Assembly: GCA_031255115.1 (NCBI GenBank)
Contig: JAIRTD010000295.1
Coordinates: forward strand, 1 to 9,186
Source: Spirochaetaceae bacterium
GTDB taxonomy: Bacteria > Spirochaetota > Spirochaetia > Treponematales > Breznakiellaceae
DNA length: 9,186 bases
Direction of reading: 5' to 3'
This document shows positions 1-6,215 of the stretch, one piece after another. The position numbers were made by a program, and so were the translations under genes. How positions within the stretch are numbered: position 1 is the stretch's first letter; each line of letters opens with the position of its first letter. The notes under the pieces are model-generated. The model saw only the letters and a list, made by a program, of their open reading frames with translations, did not search any database and was not told the DNA's origin.

Positions 1-185
1 CCGGTTTCTCGACTGCCGAAACAACCAGCGGGTACGCGGGAAGGGGCATGGGCCTAAATCTGGTCAGGGACCGGATAAAGGAACTTAAGGGGACCATCAA
101 GCTCCAGAGCCAGCCGGGCAAGGGGACGACCTTCCACATTGTCATCCCCATGGAAGCGGCCCAAACAATTGATAGAGCCTCCTAA
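1..185 (+). CDS. Sensor histidine kinase, C-terminal end (partial, CheA-like ATPase domain)
   Basis: Only the last 60 codons are in the window; the reading frame starts at base 3 and ends at the TAA at 183-185. The fragment shows the end of a GHKL ATP-binding domain. It begins with the ATP-lid segment GFSTAETTSGYAGRGMG, whose GRGMGLNLV part is the G2 box, followed by an amphipathic helix (RDRIKELKG) and the closing G-x-G-T-x-F motif (PGKGTTFHIVIP). Such domains bind ATP and phosphorylate a histidine, either in the same protein or in an Hpt domain. The GFSTAE...GRG(M/V)G pattern resembles CheA and Hpt-containing kinases more than EnvZ-type kinases. The start, sensor region and partner regulator lie left of the window, so the signal sensed is unknown. 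About ten polar residues follow the domain. The gene is separated from carA by 173 bases and is probably not functionally linked to it. Confidence 0.85.
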   Translation, partial: GFSTAETTSGYAGRGMGLNLVRDRIKELKGTIKLQSQPGKGTTFHIVIPMEAAQTIDRAS

Positions 186-269
186 AAACGCAATTTAAGG
201 AATAGAATTCTCTCTAATACCCATTTTTTGCCTGGACAGGGTTCATTTTTTGATGAATTTCGCGTTTTT
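184..269 (+). other. Intergenic inverted repeat after the kinase gene, possible weak terminator
   Basis: AAAAACGC (184-191), which overlaps the kinase stop codon, is matched by its perfect inverse GCGTTTTT (262-269). The match extends by AATT on each side of a two-base bulge. The 70 bases between the arms contain short self-complementary stretches: CCTGGACAGG at 231-240, and TTCAT/ATGAA at 242-246/253-257. The right arm ends in a T run, and a second run of nine T lies at 298-306. The whole could fold as a long, mostly A/T hairpin that ends transcription of the kinase gene, but the stem is weak for an intrinsic terminator. I found no convincing -35/-10 pair here, although the carA promoter probably lies in this 186-358 gap. 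Confidence 0.25.
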
Positions 270-333
270 CGTTCCTGAATTTTGTCTGGCTGCCTTGTTT
301 TTTTTTGGACCAGGGCCTAGTATGGGAACACAG

Positions 334-353
334 GCCGCTTCCTGCGGCGGGAG
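334..353 (+). promoter_or_regulatory. GC hairpin next to the carA Shine-Dalgarno sequence
   Basis: A perfect five-pair stem, GCCGC (334-338) with GCGGC (344-348) around a TTCCT loop, ends exactly where the carA Shine-Dalgarno GGGAG (349-353) begins, five bases before the ATG at 359. The loop TTCCT can itself pair with GGGAG (three standard and two G-U pairs) around a GCGGC loop. The two folds exclude each other: one leaves the ribosome site open, the other covers it. The Shine-Dalgarno placement also supports 359 as the carA start. Whether the alternative folds regulate translation is inference only. Confidence 0.35.
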
Positions 354-358
354 AAAAC

Positions 359-1471
359 ATGGCTATCAGGCAGAGACAGGCAAAGCTGGTGCTGAGGGAC
401 GGTTCTGAATATTTGGGCTGGTCCTTTGGCAAGGGGCGGTCCCAGGCCGGGGAAGTGGTGTTTACCACCGGCATGACCGGTTATCCCCAGTCCCTTACCG
501 ACCCGAGTTTTAGGGGGCAGATTCTTGTCGCCACCTATCCGCTCATGGGAAATTACGGAGTTCCGGTCAAAAAGAACGACGAGGCTTTTTTTGATGAACA
601 GGGCATACCCGTACATTTTGAATCTTCCCGGATACAGGTGTCGGGCTTTGTCGTTGCAGAGGCCTGCGAAAAGCCGAGCCATTTTGCGTCGGGCATTGAA
701 CTTTCCGCGTGGCTCGAAAAAAACAATGTGCCGGGTATCTGGGGCATCGATACCAGGGCCCTGACCGAAAGGCTCAGGCAGCAGGGAGTCATGCAGGGAA
801 AGATTCTTGTTGAAGGTTCAAGGGATGTACATCTTGATTCAGGTCTTATCGCAAATCCTGTGGCCGAAGTTTCCTGTACGGATATATCGGTGTACCGGCC
901 GGAAAAAAAACCGAAAAAGCTATTCAGAATAGCCCTGCTTGACTGCGGCGCCAAGGCGAATATACTCCGCTGTCTTCTTGCGCGGCAGGTCGAGGTAATA
1001 AGGCTTCCGTGGAATCACGATCTTAAAGACATAGAATACGACGGCCTTTTTCTTTCCAACGGCCCCGGAGATCCAAAGGCCTGCGGCAGAACCATAGCGG
1101 CCCTGCGCCGGGCCTTTACCATAGGCAAGCCCATATTCGGTATCTGCCTTGGAAACCAGATCATGGCTTTGGCCGCCGGAGCGGACACCTACAAACTTCC
1201 CTACGGCCACCGGGGGCAGAACCAGCCCTGTGTGGAAGAAGGAACCAGGCGCTGCTATATCACCAGCCAGAATCACGGCTACGCGGTGCGGAGGGAGACG
1301 CTCCCCAGGGACTGGGAGCCCTGGTTCACCAACAACAACGACGGCACTGTAGAGGGCATACGGTCAAAGCGTTATCCTTTTTCGGCAGTGCAGTTCCACC
1401 CGGAAGGCTGCCCCGGCCCAAGAGACACCGAATTCCTCATTGACCGGTTTCTTGACCAGGTGCGAAATTAA
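359..1471 (+). CDS. carA: Carbamoyl-phosphate synthase, small (glutaminase) subunit
   Basis: This subunit hydrolyses glutamine and passes ammonia to CarB for cytosolic carbamoyl-phosphate synthesis. The 370 residues match the usual CarA length of about 360-380. The N-terminal CPSase small domain covers about residues 8-150 (GEVVFTTGMTGY, TDPSF, GIWGIDTRALTERLR). The class I glutamine amidotransferase domain runs from about 189 to 368: FLSNGPGDP (231-239), nucleophile elbow GICLGNQ with Cys263, SQNHGYAV (303-310), and the His347/Glu349 pair in QFHPEG. The usual H of GICLGHQ is Asn266. The stretches YGHRGQNQPC, DWEPWFTNNNDGT and VQFHPEGCPGPRDTEFL resemble the glutaminase part of animal CAD (from memory) more than E. 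coli CarA. I chose ATG 359 because GGGAG lies five bases upstream; an in-frame TTG at 305 would add 18 residues with no family counterpart and no good ribosome site. carB follows after 53 bases, so the two are probably co-transcribed. Confidence 0.97.
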   Translation: MAIRQRQAKLVLRDGSEYLGWSFGKGRSQAGEVVFTTGMTGYPQSLTDPSFRGQILVATYPLMGNYGVPVKKNDEAFFDEQGIPVHFESSRIQVSGFVVAEACEKPSHFASGIELSAWLEKNNVPGIWGIDTRALTERLRQQGVMQGKILVEGSRDVHLDSGLIANPVAEVSCTDISVYRPEKKPKKLFRIALLDCGAKANILRCLLARQVEVIRLPWNHDLKDIEYDGLFLSNGPGDPKACGRTIAALRRAFTIGKPIFGICLGNQIMALAAGADTYKLPYGHRGQNQPCVEEGTRRCYITSQNHGYAVRRETLPRDWEPWFTNNNDGTVEGIRSKRYPFSAVQFHPEGCPGPRDTEFLIDRFLDQVRN

Positions 1472-1481
1472 AAACTGTAGG

Positions 1482-1494
1482 CGGGCCCGGCCCG
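1482..1494 (+). other. Small GC hairpin between carA and carB
   Basis: CGGGC (1482-1486) and GCCCG (1490-1494) can form a five-pair stem with a three-base CCG loop, 11 bases after the carA stop. No T run follows, so it is not a convincing terminator. It might mark an mRNA processing or stability point between the two cistrons, or be chance in GC-rich DNA. The carB Shine-Dalgarno AAGGGAG (1512-1518) lies downstream of it and is not involved in the stem. Confidence 0.25.
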
Positions 1495-1524
1495 GATTAC
1501 CCCTAACGATGAAGGGAGCGCGCG

Positions 1525-4500
1525 ATGACAACAGACGATACACCAAAAAAAGTCCTGGTCCTTGGTTCCGGTGGACTTAAAATAGGACAGGCCGGGGAAT
1601 TTGACTATTCGGGTTCCCAGGCCCTCAAGGCCCTAAGGGAAGAGGGCATACAAACCGTACTGGTAAATCCCAATATAGCGACCATTCAGACCAGCGAGGG
1701 CATGGCCGACAGGACTTACTTTCTGCCGCTTACTCCGGCCTTTGTAAAAGAGATCATCGAAAAAGAAAAGCCCGACGGCATACTCCTCTCCTTTGGCGGA
1801 CAGACCGCCCTGAACTGCGGCGTCGAGCTTGAACGGGAAGGCGTGTTTGCCGCCAACAAAATCAGGGTGCTTGGAACCCAAATCAAGGTTATCGAAGACA
1901 CCGAGGACAGGGAACGTTTTGTAAGGCGGCTTAATGAGATAAGGGCAAAACCGCCCAAGAGCATTGCCGTTCCCGCCGGGGGCAAAGCAGGCGGCGTTGA
2001 ACAGGCGCTCAAGGCCGCGGAAACCATAGGCTACCCGGTGATGGTGCGTATTGCCTATGCCCTGGGGGGCTCAGGCTCCGGCATATGCCGCAGCGCGACG
2101 GAGCTCCGCCGCCGTTGTGAGCGGGCTTTTTCCCACGCCCCCCAGGTATTGGTAGAAGAATGGCTCGGCGGCTGGAAAGAAATCGAATACGAAGTGGTGC
2201 GGGATGTTTACGACAACTGTATCACGGTCTGTAATATGGAAAATTTTGACCCCCTGGGGATTCATACCGGCGAAAGCATAGTAGTGGCCCCTTCGCAGAC
2301 CCTTACGGATTCTGAGTACCACAAGCTCAGGCGCATAGCCATTGACGTTATACGCCATCTCGGTATAGTGGGAGAGTGTAATGTCCAGTACGCCCTCGAT
2401 CCGGTTTCGGAAGATTACCGTATCATCGAGGTAAACGCCCGGCTTTCCCGGAGTTCGGCCCTTGCCTCAAAAGCCACAGGCTACCCGCTTGCCTTTGTGG
2501 CAGCCAAGCTGGCTTTGGGCCACGCCCTCACCGATATAGAAAACAGCATTACCAGGGTAACCAAATCATGTTTTGAACCGGCCCTGGATTACTGCGTGGT
2601 CAAGGTTCCCCGCTGGGACCTTACCAAATTCAAGAATGTGGATCTGCGCATAGGTTCAGAGATGAAGTCCGTAGGCGAGGTCATGTCCATAGGCCGGAAT
2701 TTTGAGGAAGCCCTGCAAAAGGCCCTGCGCATGACCGGCATCGGCGCTCCGGGCCTCTCTGCCGACGACAGCCTCTGCGGTAAAGGCAGGGACAATATTA
2801 AAGACAGCCTTGCCAAACCTACGGACCGCCGTATTTTTATGATATACCGGGCCCTTGACGAAGGCTGGTCCGTGGACCGTATCCACCGGATTACCAAAAT
2901 CGACAAGTGGTTTCTCTACAAAATCGCCGGGGTTCTGGAACTGGAAAAAGAACTCAAAGGCCCGGCAAAGGCAGGCAAAAAAGGACCCCCGATCTCTGCC
3001 GAACTCCTTGCCAGGGCAAAAAAATACGGGTTTTCGGACCAGAGAATCGGGGAACTTACCGGCCTGCACGAAATGGATGTCCGTTCCCTCAGGGAAGAAT
3101 ACCGTATACGGCCCGTGGTCAAGCAGATAGATACCCTGGCCGCCGAATACCCGGCAAAAACCAATTACCTTTATATGACCTATGCCGGAGCGGGAAGCGG
3201 CGCGGTCCATGATACGGCCCCCGCGGGCCGGGGGGTCATGGTCCTCGGTTCAGGGGCGTACCGCATAGGGAGCAGCGTTGAGTTTGACTGGTGCTGCGTC
3301 AACGCCGTCGAGACGGTCCGCAAACTGGGCCGCTACTCCATAATGGTAAACTGCAATCCCGAAACCGTTTCTACCGATTACGATATGTGCGACCGGCTTT
3401 ATTTTGAAGAACTGTCCCTCGAGCGGGTGCTTGATATTTACGAACTTGAACGGCCCGACGGCATCATACTTTCCATGGGCGGCCAGATTCCCAACAACCT
3501 GGCAACCAGACTCTACTCTGCCGGAGCGGTAATCTACGGAACCACGCCCCAGTCGATCGACATGGCCGAGGACAGAAACAAGTTTTCGGCGCTTCTTGAC
3601 AGCCTTAACATAGAGCAGCCTCAATGGAAGGAACTTACCGATATGGATGGGGCCAGGGCCTTTGCCGCCCAGGTTGGCTATCCCGTGCTGATACGGCCAA
3701 GCTATGTACTTTCCGGCGCCGCCATGAACGTAGCCTGGAACGACGAGAGCCTCGAAGTTTTTCTCGGCCTTGCGGCTGACGTCTCGGCGGAACACCCTGT
3801 AGTCATTTCAAAATTTATCGAGAATTCAAAAGAAATTGAAATCGACGCCGTTGCCTCAAGGGGAGCGGTGCTCTTTGACGCTATCACCGAACATGTGGAA
3901 AACGCCGGCGTTCATTCCGGGGACGCCACGGTAGTACTCCCCGCCCAGAGGCTGTACATCGAAACCATACGAAAAATACGGAAGATCAATTCCGAGATCG
4001 CCCGGGCCCTGGATATTACCGGGCCTTTTAATATACAGTTCCTCGCCCAGCGCAACAAGGTCAGAGTCATTGAATGTAATCTCAGGGCAAGCCGGAGCTT
4101 TCCCTTCTGTTCCAAAATAAGCCGCGTCAACATGATCGAGATGGCAACACGGGTCATGCTCGACGAGCCGGTGCAGAAGGCTCCTTCTTCGGCGCTGGAT
4201 CTTGAATGGGTCGGTGTCAAGGCCGCCCAGTTCAGCTACTCAAGGCTCCACGGCGCGGATCCTGTTTCGGGCGTAGAAATGGCCTCTACCGGCGAAGTGG
4301 GCTGCATAGGCGACGACCTTAACGACGCCTTTCTCAAGGCCCTGCTCTCCGTAGGCTACCGCATACCAAAGAAGCGCGTGCTTCTTTCGACAGGACCAAT
4401 CGAGGACAAAATCAACTTTCTTGACTCGGCCCGCAAACTCACCGAAATGGGATTCGAGCTTTTCGCATCACGGGGAACGGCAAAATTCCTCGCTTCCAAC

Positions 4501-4776
4501 GCGGTGGCGGTAAAGGCCCTCAACTGGCCCCTTGAGTCAAAGGAACCCAATATCGCCGGTTTTATCAAACGGGGCGAGGTTGACCTGGTCATCAATATAC
4601 CCAAGAACAACCGGGAGACCGAACTTAAAAACGACTATATCATACGCCGCATGGCCATTGATTTTGATATTCCCCTCTTTACCAACATACGGGTCGCCAA
4701 GCAGTTTATAGACGCCCTGGCCTACGAACGGGACAAGGGCCTTGAGATAAAAGCCTGGGAAGATTACGGCCGCTGA
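1525..4776 (+). CDS. carB: Carbamoyl-phosphate synthase, large subunit (eukaryotic/CAD-like type)
   Basis: This subunit makes carbamoyl phosphate from bicarbonate, ammonia (from CarA) and two ATP, feeding pyrimidine and arginine synthesis. Its 1083 residues are close to the family norm of about 1070. First half: pre-ATP-grasp domain (8-120, VLVLGSGGLKIGQAGEFDYSGSQ), then ATP-grasp 1 with GGSGSG (181-186), GWKEIEYEVVRD, DPLGIHTGES and metal-ligand region IIEVNARLSRSS (Glu302, Asn304). Oligomerisation domain about 425-560. Second half: VMVLGSGAYRIGSSVEFDWC (571-590), NPETVSTDYDMCDRLYF, ATP-grasp 2 with RPSYVLSGAAMNVA, ENAGVHSGDAT and IECNLRASRSFPF (Glu850, Asn852). The MGS-like allosteric domain covers about 950-1083. 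EVNARLSRSS, EFDWC, TNYLYMTY and ECNLRASRSF are eukaryotic CAD/CPS1 wordings (E. coli has EMNPRVSRSS, EFDYC and EVNPRAARTV). AAGGGAG six bases upstream supports this ATG. No frameshift or internal stop is seen. Confidence 0.98.
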   Translation: MTTDDTPKKVLVLGSGGLKIGQAGEFDYSGSQALKALREEGIQTVLVNPNIATIQTSEGMADRTYFLPLTPAFVKEIIEKEKPDGILLSFGGQTALNCGVELEREGVFAANKIRVLGTQIKVIEDTEDRERFVRRLNEIRAKPPKSIAVPAGGKAGGVEQALKAAETIGYPVMVRIAYALGGSGSGICRSATELRRRCERAFSHAPQVLVEEWLGGWKEIEYEVVRDVYDNCITVCNMENFDPLGIHTGESIVVAPSQTLTDSEYHKLRRIAIDVIRHLGIVGECNVQYALDPVSEDYRIIEVNARLSRSSALASKATGYPLAFVAAKLALGHALTDIENSITRVTKSCFEPALDYCVVKVPRWDLTKFKNVDLRIGSEMKSVGEVMSIGRNFEEALQKALRMTGIGAPGLSADDSLCGKGRDNIKDSLAKPTDRRIFMIYRALDEGWSVDRIHRITKIDKWFLYKIAGVLELEKELKGPAKAGKKGPPISAELLARAKKYGFSDQRIGELTGLHEMDVRSLREEYRIRPVVKQIDTLAAEYPAKTNYLYMTYAGAGSGAVHDTAPAGRGVMVLGSGAYRIGSSVEFDWCCVNAVETVRKLGRYSIMVNCNPETVSTDYDMCDRLYFEELSLERVLDIYELERPDGIILSMGGQIPNNLATRLYSAGAVIYGTTPQSIDMAEDRNKFSALLDSLNIEQPQWKELTDMDGARAFAAQVGYPVLIRPSYVLSGAAMNVAWNDESLEVFLGLAADVSAEHPVVISKFIENSKEIEIDAVASRGAVLFDAITEHVENAGVHSGDATVVLPAQRLYIETIRKIRKINSEIARALDITGPFNIQFLAQRNKVRVIECNLRASRSFPFCSKISRVNMIEMATRVMLDEPVQKAPSSALDLEWVGVKAAQFSYSRLHGADPVSGVEMASTGEVGCIGDDLNDAFLKALLSVGYRIPKKRVLLSTGPIEDKINFLDSARKLTEMGFELFASRGTAKFLASNAVAVKALNWPLESKEPNIAGFIKRGEVDLVINIPKNNRETELKNDYIIRRMAIDFDIPLFTNIRVAKQFIDALAYERDKGLEIKAWEDYGR

Positions 4777-4777
4777 T

Positions 4778-4796
4778 TCGCGGGCGGCATCCGCGG
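4778..4796. terminator. Weak hairpin in the convergent carB/tonB spacer
   Basis: Only 37 bases (4777-4813) separate the stop codons of the convergent carB and tonB genes. CGCGG (4779-4783) and CCGCG (4791-4795) can form a five-pair stem around a seven-base loop, extendable by a G-U pair. Neither strand has a following T run, so this is at best a weak or factor-assisted bidirectional terminator. The spacer has no other candidate, so transcripts may run into the opposing gene. Confidence 0.3.
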
Positions 4797-4813
4797 GTTC
4801 TCTACATTCGCTT

Positions 4814-5416
4814 TCAGCGTATGGTAAAGCGCAGGAGATAGCGAAAGCGTGCTGCCACGGGAGTTCCATTGGCCTCGGCGGGTACGCCTTTTAGCCCTTC
4901 AAGGGCCCTGATTGCCGCGTCGCCGAAACCCCGGCCGGGCGGGTCTTCTCTGAGTACCGTAATCCGCCGCACCACGCCGTCCCGGTCGACAAAAAGTTCA
5001 AGGTGTACAAGGCCCTCTATGTTGGAACGCAGCGCTATGGGAGGATAGACCAGCTTGCTCCGTATTTCTCTTTCGTTTATGGAAGGCGGTTTTGAGACGA
5101 GGTGCATGGGGAGATATTCAATCTCCGGGCCTCTCTCCGGCACCGCCACAGGCGCTTCGGTAGAAACAATGTCAGGATTGGTTTCGACGGCTATCATGGT
5201 TTCGGCAAGGGCCTCGACAATTCGCTGTTCGGGATTTGGAGGAGGGGGAGGAGGAGGCGCTTCTTCTATATCGGTAAGCTTCATGACGTTGGCCCGCTCT
5301 TCGCCGCCCTGGCCGGCCGTCTCTACCGTAAAGGCGATAAAAAAAAGCAGGCCCAGATGAAAGACCAGGGCCGCGGCGAAAAAGGCCAGGCGGAGATACT
5401 TTTGTTTTACCGCCAT
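4814..5416 (-). CDS. tonB: TonB energy transducer
   Basis: TonB is anchored in the inner membrane, is energised by ExbB/ExbD, and reaches across the periplasm to open TonB-dependent receptors. The 200-residue protein is shorter than E. coli TonB (239). One N-terminal membrane segment covers about residues 9-30 and contains His20 at the same position as the functional His20 of E. coli; the partner Ser of the SxxxH motif is Ala16 here. A proline-rich periplasmic spacer follows, with seven consecutive prolines (54-60). The C-terminal TonB domain is about 115-200: VYPPIALRSNIEG with the conserved Tyr-Pro (124-125), VDRDGVVRRITVL, and a closing FRYLLRFTI strand. The start codon overlaps the end of the second exbD by ten bases (5407-5416), with AAAGGA six bases before the ATG, so translation is probably coupled. 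It is the last gene of the Ton operon and presumably serves the receptor encoded at its head. Confidence 0.93.
   Translation of the reverse strand: MAVKQKYLRLAFFAAALVFHLGLLFFIAFTVETAGQGGEERANVMKLTDIEEAPPPPPPPNPEQRIVEALAETMIAVETNPDIVSTEAPVAVPERGPEIEYLPMHLVSKPPSINEREIRSKLVYPPIALRSNIEGLVHLELFVDRDGVVRRITVLREDPPGRGFGDAAIRALEGLKGVPAEANGTPVAARFRYLLRFTIR
5238..5257 (+). repeat. Purine G-rich tract coding the TonB poly-proline run
   Basis: Twenty consecutive purines built from GGA/GGG units lie on the plus strand; the tonB message carries the matching CCU/CCC proline codons. It is a low-complexity codon run inside tonB, prone to slippage and possibly able to fold on the G-rich strand. Seven prolines in a row would normally call for elongation factor P during translation. 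Confidence 0.6.
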
Positions 5417-5814
5417 GAGCCGTCCTTTACCACAAAACTCACCACCCGGTACTGGAGGAACTGGAGTATATCAATTACGCCCTGTACATGCTTAAAAGGC
5501 GTATTCCGGTCCGCTATGATATGGACCCTGGTTCCGGGAGCGTTCCGGTAAATATCCTCAAGGGAAAGTTCTATGTCTTTAAGGGAACAGGGAATTCCGT
5601 TAAGATAGGGTTCGCCGGTCCTGTCTATCCATACCTCAAGATTCTGCTCGTCGCTTACCCGCTTTACCGCCGCCGCCTCAGGATATTCAATCTTTACTTC
5701 CCGCCGGTAATTTATCAATGATACCAGCATTATAAATATAAGCAGGAGAAAGGCCACGTCGGACATGGCGTTTAACGGAACAAAAAAAGCGCGCCGCTGC
5801 CGCCGCAGATTCAT
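5407..5814 (-). CDS. exbD: ExbD-family proton-channel subunit, second copy (TonB-proximal)
   Basis: ExbD inserts as a helix into the ExbB pore and couples proton flow to TonB. The 135 residues are typical (E. coli 141). Layout: a basic cytoplasmic tail (RRQRR), one membrane segment at about 17-35 with the essential-type aspartate Asp19 in NAMSDVAFLLLIFIMLVSL, and a periplasmic domain at about 40-132. The C-terminal motif HIIADRNTPFKHVQGVIDILQFL matches the usual ExbD/TolR pattern of a strand followed by a helix. It overlaps the upstream exbD by four bases (ATGA, 5811-5814), with GGAGG seven bases before the ATG, and overlaps tonB by ten bases. The only cysteine is Cys76, in the periplasmic part. 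TolR is an alternative name for this family, but the neighbouring tonB and receptor favour ExbD. It has clearly diverged from the other copy. Confidence 0.9.
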   Translation of the reverse strand: MNLRRQRRAFFVPLNAMSDVAFLLLIFIMLVSLINYRREVKIEYPEAAAVKRVSDEQNLEVWIDRTGEPYLNGIPCSLKDIELSLEDIYRNAPGTRVHIIADRNTPFKHVQGVIDILQFLQYRVVSFVVKDGSWR

Positions 5815-6215
5815 GGGGAGGCCTCCAGCATGGTAAAGGAGAAGGTCTCAACCGCAAGCTCCTGGGCAAGTTCCACAAAAGAAACCACATTCTGCCAGGG
5901 AGCCTGGGGGTCGACTTCCAGGACCAGGGCAAGGTTGGGATAGGAAGCGACGGCCGTCCTGATGATTTTTTCGGCCTCCCCGCGGTCCGTTGCAAGGCCG
6001 CCGGAAAAAAGCCGCCCTTCCCCGTCAAGGCTGAAACGGAGGAGTTCTTCCTTCAATATAAGACGACTTGAGTCTTTTGCCGGGAGGCCGAGCAGAAAGC
6101 CCTTGTTAATATTAAAACCGGCGATAACAATAAAATAAATGATGAGAAGAAAGGCAAGATCGCTGAACGCGGCGCTTTCCCCGCCGCCTGGTCTTTTTCG
6201 CCGGGCTATGTTCAT
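5811..6215 (-). CDS. exbD: ExbD-family proton-channel subunit, first copy (ExbB-proximal)
   Basis: This is a second ExbD/TolR family protein of 134 residues. It has a short basic N-terminus (RRKR), a membrane segment at about 17-35 (FSDLAFLLIIYFIVIAGF) with the conserved aspartate again at position 19, and a periplasmic domain. The end of that domain, LVLEVDPQAPWQNVVSFVELA, follows the family's strand-helix pattern. Compared with its neighbour it keeps the membrane aspartate and overall layout but shares little sequence in the periplasmic part, so the two are probably not interchangeable recent duplicates. It overlaps exbB and the second exbD by four bases on each side (ATGA at 6212-6215 and 5811-5814), implying coupled translation and matched stoichiometry. 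It probably joins the same ExbB pore, forming a hetero-dimeric ExbD pair. That last point is inference. Confidence 0.88.
   Translation of the reverse strand: MNIARRKRPGGGESAAFSDLAFLLIIYFIVIAGFNINKGFLLGLPAKDSSRLILKEELLRFSLDGEGRLFSGGLATDRGEAEKIIRTAVASYPNLALVLEVDPQAPWQNVVSFVELAQELAVETFSFTMLEASP

Noticed and set aside
305..326. TTGGAC (305-310) and TATGGG (321-326) as a promoter
   Set aside because: The spacing is only 10 bases, too short for a sigma-70 type promoter, and the -10 match is poor.
305..358. In-frame TTG at 305 as an upstream start for carA (18 extra residues)
   Set aside because: No ribosome site precedes it (only a T run), the added residues have no counterpart in CarA, and ATG 359 has GGGAG at a good distance.
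425..560. CarB central region (nt about 2797-3204) as an unusual inserted or fused domain
   Set aside because: TDRRIF...SVDRIHRITKIDKWFL and the following GFSDQRIGELTG segment match the normal oligomerisation domain of the family. Start and end here are residue numbers of CarB.
2656..3210. Long open frame antisense to carB (184 codons)
   Set aside because: It lies entirely inside carB, shows no recognisable motif, and is expected from codon bias on the opposite strand. The same applies to the antisense frame at 3250-3795.
5102..5551. Plus-strand open frame of 149 codons opposite tonB/exbD
   Set aside because: The translation is low in complexity (runs of Arg/Gly from the poly-proline codons) and lies opposite two well-supported genes.
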